In this document: piece after piece, positions 1 through 5,113 of the stretch
Layout: each line of letters begins with the position of its first letter
Position numbering within the stretch: position 1 is the first letter of the stretch
Assembly (NCBI GenBank): GCA_016200155.1
Contig: JACQFG010000023.1
Coordinates: 1-6,419 of the forward strand
Source: Planctomycetota bacterium
GTDB taxonomy: Bacteria; Planctomycetota; Planctomycetia; Gemmatales; Gemmataceae
DNA length: 6,419 nucleotides
Reading direction: 5' to 3'
The notes under the pieces: generated by a model
What the model saw: only the letters and a program-made list of their open reading frames with translations
The model's database searches: none
What the model was told of the DNA's origin: nothing
Program-made: the position numbers and the translations under genes

Positions 1-651
1 ACCGGCCCGGACGGCCCGACGCATCACGGCTGCTTCGACATCGCCTACATGCGGCTCTTCCCGAACATGGTCGTCATGGCCCCCGGCGACGAACTCGACG
101 TCGCTCCGATGCTCCGCTTCGCCGTCGGCCACACCACGAACCCGGTCTCGATGCGCTATCCGAAGACCGGCCTCGAGAAGGTCGAACGCGGCGTCACCAA
201 GGTCGAGCTTGGCCAGGCCGAGATCCTCGAATGGGGCGAGGACGCGATCATCCTCGCGTTCGGCACCTTGCTGCCGACCTGCGTCAAGGCGGCGGAGAAG
301 CTGCGCACCGAAGGCCTGGAGGTCGGCGTCGTCAACGCCCGATTCTGCAAGCCGCTCGACCGCGCCATCGTGCAGCGGGCCGTCGAGGAGGCAAAGATCG
401 TCGTCACGGTGGAGGAGGGGACTCTCGAAGGGGGCTTCGGCAGCGCGGTTCTCGAAGCCGTCAACGCTGCCGGGCTCGACGCTCGCAACATCATCCGGCT
501 CGGCATTCCGGATCGCTTCGTCGAACATGCCGAGCGCGGCGAGCTGCTCGCGGACCTGGGCCTCGACGTCAACGGCATCGCCACGACGATCCGTCAGGCC
601 CTGGAGAAGCGAGCCGCGGCGTTCGACCACAAGGCGTTTGCGGAGAAGTGA
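1..651 (+). CDS. dxs: 1-deoxy-D-xylulose-5-phosphate synthase, C-terminal part (5' end outside window)
   Basis: DXS condenses pyruvate and glyceraldehyde-3-phosphate using thiamine diphosphate to give 1-deoxy-D-xylulose 5-phosphate, the first step of the cytosolic MEP isoprenoid pathway. The frame is open from base 1 and gives 216 residues; the family usually has about 620-640, so roughly the last third is present. Visible landmarks are DGPTHHG at residues 4-10 (the family's DGxTHxG substrate/cofactor loop), FDIAYMRLFPNM right after it, VSMRYPK around residues 49-55 (end of the pyrimidine-binding domain, with the conserved arginine), and the transketolase C-terminal domain with AFGTLL, NARFCKPLD, VTVEEGTLEGGFGS and LGIPDRFVEH. 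The internal ATG at 49 is not the start, because the conserved DGPTHHG motif lies upstream in frame. The gene is convergent with the PPC-repeat gene and separated from it by a strong hairpin. Identification is firm. Confidence 0.97.
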   Translation, partial: TGPDGPTHHGCFDIAYMRLFPNMVVMAPGDELDVAPMLRFAVGHTTNPVSMRYPKTGLEKVERGVTKVELGQAEILEWGEDAIILAFGTLLPTCVKAAEKLRTEGLEVGVVNARFCKPLDRAIVQRAVEEAKIVVTVEEGTLEGGFGSAVLEAVNAAGLDARNIIRLGIPDRFVEHAERGELLADLGLDVNGIATTIRQALEKRAAAFDHKAFAEK

Positions 652-657
652 CGAGTC

Positions 658-698
658 GCCGCTTGCGGCGTAGCAAAACCTGCTACGCCGCAAGCGGC
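658..698. terminator. Perfect 18-bp hairpin between convergent genes, likely bidirectional terminator
   Basis: Arms 658-675 and 681-698 are exact reverse complements, with the 5-nt loop AAACC (676-680). The hairpin starts 6 nt after the dxs stop and also lies 5 nt after the stop of the minus-strand PPC gene. Placement and symmetry suit a shared terminator. There is no T-tract on either side, so it is not a canonical intrinsic terminator and may instead act as an mRNA 3'-end stabiliser. Confidence 0.65.
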
Positions 699-703
699 AG
701 AAG

Positions 704-2128
704 TCATTCCTGTTTGCGCACTTTCAACGTGAACTCACCCGTCTCGGTGCCGCCCAGCGACGTTGCCACGATGTGATACGTCCCGTCGCGTTCGGCTCGA
801 AAAATAATGCGCGAGTTGAGATCGCCGCCGGAATCGTCGTCCTGGGCGAGCAGAGCACTCTTGCTGTCGAACAGATACAGGTACGCATCCATGTCTTTGC
901 TATCGAGGTCGATGGTGTAGGTCTGGCCGGCCTTGAGTTCGACGCTGTAGACTTTGCCGAGCTTGCCGACGGCAGACTTGTCGTTGTTGCCAATCTGGCC
1001 CGCGATGGTGACGCCGTTCTTGCCAACCTCGCGCGGCTCCGCCTCACCCTTCAGGTTGAACTCGTTCACCTTGACTTCGAACTTGCCCGGCTGCTTGTCG
1101 AACGCCTTGACGACCAGATGATGCACGCCGTCGGCCGTCGCCGTGAAAATGACGACCGCCTGATCTTGATTGATGTACTTGCTCTTGCCGTCAAAAAGAT
1201 AGAGCTGGCAATCGAATCCTTCGGCCTTCGCATCGAACATGTAGGCCTGGCCGGCCTTCAGTTGCACGCTGAGCACCTTCGTGAGTTTGCCCAGGTCGGT
1301 CTTGTCGTTCTCGGCGATCGCGCTGTTGATGGTGATGCCGTCCTTGCCGACGGGTCGCGGCCGCGCTTCTCCTTGCAGGTTGACTTCGCGGATCCCCAGC
1401 GTGAACTTGCCGGGCTTCTTGTCGAAGGAGGCGACGACGACGTGGTGATCGCCCGTGGTGGTCGGCACGTGAATGATGTTGCCGGCCCCTTGCGTAAGGA
1501 ACTTGCTCTTGCCGTTGAAGAGATAGACCTGCGAATCGAAATCGCTGCTGTCGGCGTCGAAGATATACGACGCGCCGGCCTTGAGCTGGACGGTGTGTAC
1601 CTTGCTGAGCTTGGCAACGTCGGTCGCGTCCTTTTCGCCGATAACGCCGGCGATGCTCAGGCCGTCCTTGCCGAGGGCGCGGGCCTGGGCTTCACCCTTG
1701 AGATTCAGCTCGCGGACCTTCAGCGTGAACTTGCCGACCATGCCGTCGAACGAGGTGGCGATGACGTGAAAATCGCCCGTGACGTTGGCGTTGTAGAGCA
1801 GCCGAGAGCTGTGATCGCCTTCGCCGCCGCCGCCTTCGGTGTCCTCGGCCACCTGCGAGCCGGACTTGTCGAGCAGCCGCAGGTAGGCGTCGAATGCCTT
1901 GCTCTCGAGTTCGATGAGGTAGGTGCGATCCTTGTGCAGCTTGACGGTGTATTTCTTGGAAGGGTTGTTGAGTTTCTTGTCCTTCGGATCGTTCTCGGCA
2001 AGTTCGCTCTTGATCTCGATCGGCTTGAACGGCGGCACCGGCTCGGGCTTCGTTTCCGGGGTGACCGGCTTGGCGTGGAGCACGGCAGTCAGAGTAGCGA
2101 AAGCGGCCAGCAGCGTGATGAATCGCAT
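704..2128 (-). CDS. Secreted protein of four tandem PPC-like (pre-peptidase C-terminal) domains
   Basis: A 474-aa exported protein of unknown role. Residues 1-19 form a signal peptide (MRFITLLAAF then ATLTAVLHA), with probable cleavage after HA. A proline/lysine-rich linker runs to about residue 36. Four modules follow at about 37-156, 157-264, 265-372 and 373-474. Each has the PPC pattern: a hydrophobic strand (YTVKL, HTVQL, LSVQL, YSVEL), then FDAYLRLLD, FDSQVYLFN, FDCQLYLFD or MDAYLYLFD, then a GxxHxVxxS/A strand and a closing GKFTLKV-like strand. Only modules 1 and 4 keep the acidic/glycine loop (AEDTEGGGG, AQDDDSGG); modules 2 and 3 have a shorter, different loop. No peptidase or other catalytic domain is attached, which is unusual because PPC domains are best known as appendages of secreted enzymes. 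The ATG at 2128 is preferred to an 88-residue upstream extension, because it begins the signal peptide and has a GGAGAA Shine-Dalgarno about 7 nt upstream. Adhesion, binding or scaffold roles are inference only. Confidence 0.85.
   Translation of the reverse strand: MRFITLLAAFATLTAVLHAKPVTPETKPEPVPPFKPIEIKSELAENDPKDKKLNNPSKKYTVKLHKDRTYLIELESKAFDAYLRLLDKSGSQVAEDTEGGGGEGDHSSRLLYNANVTGDFHVIATSFDGMVGKFTLKVRELNLKGEAQARALGKDGLSIAGVIGEKDATDVAKLSKVHTVQLKAGASYIFDADSSDFDSQVYLFNGKSKFLTQGAGNIIHVPTTTGDHHVVVASFDKKPGKFTLGIREVNLQGEARPRPVGKDGITINSAIAENDKTDLGKLTKVLSVQLKAGQAYMFDAKAEGFDCQLYLFDGKSKYINQDQAVVIFTATADGVHHLVVKAFDKQPGKFEVKVNEFNLKGEAEPREVGKNGVTIAGQIGNNDKSAVGKLGKVYSVELKAGQTYTIDLDSKDMDAYLYLFDSKSALLAQDDDSGGDLNSRIIFRAERDGTYHIVATSLGGTETGEFTLKVRKQE
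707..2020 (-). repeat. Four in-gene tandem repeats coding for PPC-like modules (about 324-360 bp each)
   Basis: Minus-strand units are 2020-1661 (120 codons), 1660-1337 (108), 1336-1013 (108) and 1012-707 (102, lacking the trailing linker). The first three end in a shared linker: NLKGEAQARALGKDG, NLQGEARPRPVGKDG and NLKGEAEPREVGKNG. The equal 108-codon length of the two central units and the matching linkers point to internal duplication. Confidence 0.8.
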
Positions 2129-2198
2129 GACGAGTTCTCCGAACACGTAGGGACAGAACTTATGATGTTGTCGCGATTCGCGATTGATTGGCAAGCCG

Positions 2199-2741
2199 TC
2201 ACTTCTTGTCGCCCGGGGGATCGGCGATGTTGCCGACCCGGAGCACGAGAACGATATTGCCGCGCTGAAGAGCATCCCGGAATGCATCGCCGTCGGAGCT
2301 GATCGCGGTTTCGCCGGCGCCGTTCTTGCCGGCCGGCAAATAGACGACCTTGGTGATGAATGCGCCTTTGACGGCCTGAGCGATCTCCTCATCGGTCAGC
2401 GTGATCGGCACGGCGTTGTGCGTGAGAAACTCGCGCGTCTGATCGTTGACCGGCGGCACATCGAGCGTCGGGAACAGCTCACGACCCGGATGGCCGGGCA
2501 AACGCGTCAGCCTCAGACGATAGACCGCACCCTGGACGAAATTGAAGCGTCCCGGCGCCTCCAGCGGCACCTTCGAGAACTCGACCTTGCCGTCCTGCTT
2601 CGTTAGCCAGAACACCTGCATGCCCTTGGGCTCCTGGAAGAACACCTGCGTCCGGCTGGGCGCTTCGGGTTTCCCCAGCTTCGGCTGAGCCGCGGTACAC
2701 GGAACGAACACCAGAATCGCGATAATGGCGGAACGTCGCAT
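2199..2741 (-). CDS. Exported protein of unknown function, planctomycete-type conserved family
   Basis: A 180-aa protein. Residues 1-18 form a signal peptide (MRRSAIIAILVFVPCTAA), with cleavage likely before QPKLG. The cysteine at 15 is preceded by VP, not a proper lipobox, so a lipoprotein is unlikely. The mature part carries PTLDVPPV (91-98), FLTHNAVPITLTDEEI (105-120), FITKVVYLP (128-136) and NIVLVLRVGNI (162-172). This order (a proline-rich strand, a FLxHNAxP motif with a following acidic stretch, an F[IV]TKV[IV]YLP strand and a hydrophobic C-terminal strand) is one I associate with secreted planctomycete proteins of unknown function; that is recall, not a search. The ATG at 2741 is chosen over an 86-residue extension because it starts the signal peptide, has a strong GGGAGG Shine-Dalgarno about 6 nt upstream, and the extension would translate the repeats. 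The stop is 70 nt upstream of the PPC gene, so co-transcription is possible. Confidence 0.82.
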   Translation of the reverse strand: MRRSAIIAILVFVPCTAAQPKLGKPEAPSRTQVFFQEPKGMQVFWLTKQDGKVEFSKVPLEAPGRFNFVQGAVYRLRLTRLPGHPGRELFPTLDVPPVNDQTREFLTHNAVPITLTDEEIAQAVKGAFITKVVYLPAGKNGAGETAISSDGDAFRDALQRGNIVLVLRVGNIADPPGDKK

Positions 2742-2760
2742 GAAGCCTCCCTCAGATGAC

Positions 2761-2876
2761 TTGCCTTGCGCCTGCAAGTTATGCACACACTCCCACGCCG
2801 ACACCCCCCGGCCGAAATGGGTTGCGTTGCGCCTGCAAGTAATGCACACACTCTCACGCCGACACACCCCGGCCGA
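2761..2876. repeat. Direct repeat: 55-bp unit present twice (61-bp period) upstream of the exported-protein gene
   Basis: Copy A is 2761-2815 and copy B is 2822-2876. They match at 51 of 55 positions by direct comparison, separated by AAATGG. Each contains TTGCGCCTGCAAGT followed by ATGCACACACT and a C-rich end. The copy nearer the gene ends 19 nt before the ATG at 2741, so on the minus strand the repeats occupy the promoter or leader. A duplicated promoter or regulator site is possible, but no specific protein site is recognised. Confidence 0.85.
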
Positions 2877-2889
2877 CTCCTGGTTGTGA

Positions 2890-2980
2890 TTTAACATAAG
2901 AGCGATTATCGGACGTTGTTTTCGCCGCGGAAAAACCACACCTTTTGGAATCAACGTCCGATAATGTCCGTTATGTTTAA
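2890..2980. repeat. 91-bp imperfect inverted-repeat element (possible MITE-like remnant or terminator)
   Basis: Arms 2890-2918 and 2952-2980 are reverse complements at 24 of 29 positions. The inner 14 (ATTATCGGACGTTG and its complement) are all paired and the loop is 33 nt (2919-2951). TTGTGAT (2884-2890) and TTGCGAT (2981-2987) at the two edges match 6 of 7, resembling a decayed target-site duplication, although the first overlaps the arm by one base. The right arm contains GTCCG twice, 10 nt apart. The outer end of the right arm carries the stop codon of the six-TM gene. The element could be a non-autonomous mobile element, a recombinase site, or a hairpin terminator for the operon reading into it from the right. 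No transposase lies nearby. Confidence 0.7.
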
Positions 2981-3909
2981 TTGCGATCGCGGCCGTCAAG
3001 CGGCGCCAGATCGCCGCGGATCATCGCGTTTGCTTGCCGGCACTGGTGGATGCAACCGAGCATCGTGATGATCGAAAACACGCACCACACGGCGAACCAG
3101 ATCTTGGTGGCGGCGGGCCGAAACGTGTGCTCGGGCCGGGCGCCTGGATCCAGCCAGTAGATGAGTGCGCACGTCCCCCACGCCCCTGCCAGGAGGAACA
3201 CATGGAGCGTGGCGAAGGTCCAGAAAAACGTCCGCGCCGATGAACCGACTGCCGGCATTTTGAGTTCGTCCGCGGCCAATCGAAGGGCGCGCATGTAACA
3301 GCCAAACGAAATCGTCGTCAGCAAGACGGAGACGAACAGGATGCCTTCGACGAGGCCGGCGAGATATTCGTTTTTTTCGGCAACGGTCTGGTTGAGCAAA
3401 ATGCCGCCAACCACCGGCAACTGCGTCGCGCCGTAAGCGAGGGGCGCGAGCAACGAAACCAGGCCAACGCCCAGGATAAGGAACAACGCTGCCAGCCGGC
3501 ACCAGCGTCGACATCCGGCGGCGGACGCTTTCCCGAGTTGTTGACAGGCCAGCGCCATGACGATGGCGCACAGATCGATCACGATGGTGCCGGCAATGCG
3601 AACGTAGTTCGCAATGATCAGCGGCGAATTGCCATCGGGGAACCTGCCAATCTCCCCTTCGAGCGGATGCCACAGCAAGAGACTCCACTCATCCACCGTC
3701 AGGGGCACACGGATGCGATAGGAGTGAGCCCAGATCTGCACGCCGGCGACAAGGAAAATAACGACGAGAATAACCCAGAGCAGGACGACAATGCAGGAAT
3801 TGGCTGCCGGAACCTTGTCCCAGCCTCGCCGAGCTCGCTGTTCGATCAATTTGGGGCTGTCTTCGGCGCCCTCTTTGACGCCGCCCCAATCGAAGGATCC
3901 TTGGGCCAT
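2977..3909 (-). CDS. Six-TM inner-membrane protein, unrecognised
   Basis: A 310-aa integral membrane protein. A charged cytosol-like N-terminus (residues 1-37) is followed by hydrophobic segments at about 38-60, 98-121, 138-160, 182-204, 231-253 and 268-289. Loop 61-97 contains RVPLTVDEW and HPLEGEIGRF and is the longest polar stretch after the N-terminus. No catalytic or transporter signature is visible, and I do not recognise the family. The ATG at 3909 is supported by GGAGAA about 6 nt upstream. It is the last of three co-directional genes, 47 nt after the 132-aa gene, which suggests an operon. The TAA stop lies inside the outer end of the inverted-repeat element, so the C-terminus (GRDRN) may have been altered by insertion. 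Of the first 40 codons, 26 end in G or C, against 36 of 40 for accA. Confidence 0.8.
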   Translation of the reverse strand: MAQGSFDWGGVKEGAEDSPKLIEQRARRGWDKVPAANSCIVVLLWVILVVIFLVAGVQIWAHSYRIRVPLTVDEWSLLLWHPLEGEIGRFPDGNSPLIIANYVRIAGTIVIDLCAIVMALACQQLGKASAAGCRRWCRLAALFLILGVGLVSLLAPLAYGATQLPVVGGILLNQTVAEKNEYLAGLVEGILFVSVLLTTISFGCYMRALRLAADELKMPAVGSSARTFFWTFATLHVFLLAGAWGTCALIYWLDPGARPEHTFRPAATKIWFAVWCVFSIITMLGCIHQCRQANAMIRGDLAPLDGRDRN

Positions 3910-3926
3910 GGTATTCTCCGTCGATT

Positions 3927-3954
3927 GACTCGGACGTGCAGCAATTACCGAGTC
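3927..3954. promoter_or_regulatory. 7-bp inverted repeat in the gap between two operon genes
   Basis: GACTCGG (3927-3933) and CCGAGTC (3948-3954) pair perfectly around a 14-nt loop. On the minus strand the stem follows the stop of the 132-aa gene directly and precedes the Shine-Dalgarno of the six-TM gene. It has no T-tract. It could be an intercistronic RNA hairpin or a weak attenuator, or a chance match. Confidence 0.3.
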
Positions 3955-3956
3955 GC

Positions 3957-4355
3957 CTAATCAATTCGTTCTTCGGTAATCCAACGCTTGATGATATCCA
4001 TGGCTTGGGCAGCAGAACGCTCCGTGAGGGTGCAAGCCACCACCAGCTTGCGAATGGCATCTTCGTCGTCGCCGAATGTGTCGGTCCATGCGCGAAATTC
4101 TAAATCTTCGTCGGCTGGGTCTAGCTGAATCACATTGACGCCCAACCGGCGACTTGGGCAGACGGCCGAAAAAATCGATTGGCCGTCCCGTATTGGAGTG
4201 CCGTTCACAGAGGTCGTGTTGAACCACGGCGCTTGCCACGACTCACCCTTGCCGACGCCTTCCATGAGTTGTTGCCAGCGCTGTTTCCAGAATGACTCTG
4301 CGCGCGTGTATTCTTCTGGATCATTCAGAAAGTCGGCGTAAAGCACCGTTGCCAT
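3957..4355 (-). CDS. Acidic 132-aa soluble protein, unrecognised
   Basis: A small protein with no signal peptide and no membrane segment, so probably cytoplasmic. The N-terminal half is aromatic-rich (SFWKQRWQQL at 21-30, SWQAPWFNTTSVNGTPI at 39-55). A middle strand-like part contains GQSIFSAVCPSRRLGVNVIQLD (split around residues 58-79), followed by an acidic stretch (PADEDLEF, TDTFGDDEDA). A helical C-terminus (AIRKLVVACTLTERSAAQAM, about 100-119) ends in IIKRWITEERID. I cannot assign a family. The ATG at 4355 has GGAG 6 nt upstream. The gene starts 13 nt after the stop of the one-TM gene and lies 47 nt before the six-TM gene, so it is likely co-translated with membrane proteins and could be a soluble partner of them (inference). 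GC at third positions is low: 25 of the first 40 codons. Confidence 0.78.
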   Translation of the reverse strand: MATVLYADFLNDPEEYTRAESFWKQRWQQLMEGVGKGESWQAPWFNTTSVNGTPIRDGQSIFSAVCPSRRLGVNVIQLDPADEDLEFRAWTDTFGDDEDAIRKLVVACTLTERSAAQAMDIIKRWITEERID

Positions 4356-4368
4356 TGCATGCTCCGTG

Positions 4369-4689
4369 TTACGGATCAGGGACGCAAGCTATCCCATCGA
4401 TTACTTCGAGATCGATGCGGATATCGTCCGAACCGGGCTTGAACCAATGCCTCGAAATCACTCCAACGCCTCCTGCTGCCGCTGCCGCAACGATGAACCG
4501 TCGCAACTTCCACAGAGGAATCGCCCGGTCCTTTCGCTCCGTGTTCGTAAGCTGGGACTCAAGATCGTCGGCATACGCCAGCATCTCGCTTTCGGTGGGC
4601 GGCGTATCTCGCGCCCACGAGACCGATTTCTCGGTCCCGCTTCCCTGGGCTTGAATGCGTCCACGATGTTGAGGGGCGCTCGCGTTCAT
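4369..4689 (-). CDS. Small single-TM protein, unrecognised (first gene of the minus-strand operon)
   Basis: A protein of 106 residues from the ATG at 4689. The N-terminus (1-34) is polar and probably disordered. A helical acidic stretch follows (SEMLAYADDLESQLTNTERK, 34-53), then a basic patch LWKLRR, one hydrophobic alanine/glycine segment (FIVAAAAAGGVGVI, 65-78) and a short C-terminal tail with DIRIDLEVIDGI. The basic patch just before the segment suggests an N-in orientation. The start is uncertain: ATG 4689 has no Shine-Dalgarno, and the in-frame TTG at 4722 (117 aa) also lacks one. A TACGAT hexamer ending 11 nt before ATG 4689 would fit a nearly leaderless transcript. It is followed after 13 nt by the 132-aa gene. 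No family is recognised. Confidence 0.62.
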   Translation of the reverse strand: MNASAPQHRGRIQAQGSGTEKSVSWARDTPPTESEMLAYADDLESQLTNTERKDRAIPLWKLRRFIVAAAAAGGVGVISRHWFKPGSDDIRIDLEVIDGIACVPDP

Positions 4690-4727
4690 TTTAGCACAAT
4701 CGTATCGGGCCTGGGCACACAATTTAA

Positions 4728-4755
4728 TTGCGCCATGCCGGCATCGAAATACATT
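4728..4755 (+). promoter_or_regulatory. Weak candidate sigma-70-type promoter for the tail-anchored small gene
   Basis: TTGCGC (4728-4733), a 16-nt spacer and TACATT (4750-4755) lie about 38 nt upstream of the ATG at 4793. The spacer contains the perfect 10-bp palindrome ATGCCGGCAT (4735-4744), and CAATTTAATTG (4720-4730), a 5-bp inverted repeat, overlaps the -35. The palindromes sit in the divergent intergenic space and could be an operator. The match to consensus is only partial. Confidence 0.25.
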
Positions 4756-4792
4756 TCAGGACTTTCGGCCTCGAACCGCAAGGAGAAAAAAA

Positions 4793-5074
4793 ATGCATCC
4801 AAACGACCCGCAACGGTATCAGGAATTCATCAACGGCGACTGGAAAGAACTCCAGAAAGCACGGCCAGTTGATATGGCATACACGATCTGGTACGACGTT
4901 TGTCACAATCCAGATCCCCGCGGTTTCGAACACGCGATGAAATGGGCTGCTGTAAGTAACTTGAAGCTTCAGGAGACGGCGAGCCAAATTTGGTGGTTCG
5001 CACTCATCGCTGCCATCGGTACTCTGGCACAAGTCGCAATCGCCCTCTTACCGTATTTTAGAATTAAACCGTAG
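4793..5074 (+). CDS. 93-aa protein with a C-terminal membrane anchor, unrecognised
   Basis: A short soluble N-terminal part (residues 1-62, with QRYQEFINGDWKELQKARP and TIWYDVCHNPDPRGFEHAM) precedes one hydrophobic segment at about 66-89 (IWWFALIAAIGTLAQVAIAL), leaving only RIKP or so after it, as in tail-anchored proteins. No signal peptide is present. The ATG at 4793 is well supported by AAGGAG (4780-4785) with a 7-nt spacer of A's. The gene is divergent from the one-TM gene, with about 100 bp between starts, and convergent with accA, 39 nt away. Only 52 of 93 codons end in G or C, the lowest proportion of the genes I counted, which suggests recent transfer or weak selection. No family is recognised; a regulator or partner of the divergent operon is conceivable but unsupported. 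Confidence 0.75.
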   Translation: MHPNDPQRYQEFINGDWKELQKARPVDMAYTIWYDVCHNPDPRGFEHAMKWAAVSNLKLQETASQIWWFALIAAIGTLAQVAIALLPYFRIKP

Positions 5075-5087
5075 TGATCGGTGGGTA

Positions 5088-5107
5088 ATACCGCGGGCGC
5101 TAGACGA
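5088..5107. repeat. 20-nt post-stop motif, copy 1 (downstream of accA)
   Basis: ATACCGCGGGCGCTAGACGA matches the sequence at 6222-6241 at 18 of 20 positions. On the minus strand it begins 6 nt after the accA stop. It may be a dispersed 3'-end signal. It has no clear stem-loop of its own. Confidence 0.6.
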
Positions 5108-5113
5108 TGAGAG

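Noticed and set aside
2133..2160. AGTTCT/AGAACT stem that could hide the ribosome binding site of the PPC gene
   Set aside because: A six-pair stem with a 16-nt loop is too weak to claim, and a chance match is likely.
2171..2183. TCGCGATTCGCGA palindrome between the exported-protein and PPC genes
   Set aside because: It is short and made of CG-rich words common in this base composition; nothing links it to a regulator.
773..2302. Long plus-strand open frame (509 codons) opposite the PPC-repeat gene
   Set aside because: It is a mirror of GC-rich codon bias. Its periodic sequence simply reflects the repeats of the minus-strand gene, which has a signal peptide, a Shine-Dalgarno and recognisable domains.
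2129..2392. 88-codon N-terminal extension of the PPC-repeat protein
   Set aside because: It would overlap the exported-protein gene in another frame and bury the signal peptide; the ATG at 2128 has a good ribosome binding site.
2761..2876. Possible CRISPR array
   Set aside because: There are only two copies, the unit is 55 bp and the gap is 6 bp, which is not repeat-spacer geometry; no cas genes are present.
2742..2999. 86-codon N-terminal extension of the exported protein
   Set aside because: It would translate the non-coding repeats and inverted-repeat element and place the signal peptide internally.
4366..4872. Plus-strand open frame of 168 codons opposite the one-TM gene
   Set aside because: It has no ribosome binding site, overlaps the well-supported start at 4793 in another frame, and has a composition typical of antisense frames.
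4724..5032. Minus-strand open frame of 102 codons opposite the tail-anchored gene
   Set aside because: The plus-strand gene has a much stronger Shine-Dalgarno and a coherent membrane anchor; this frame has neither.
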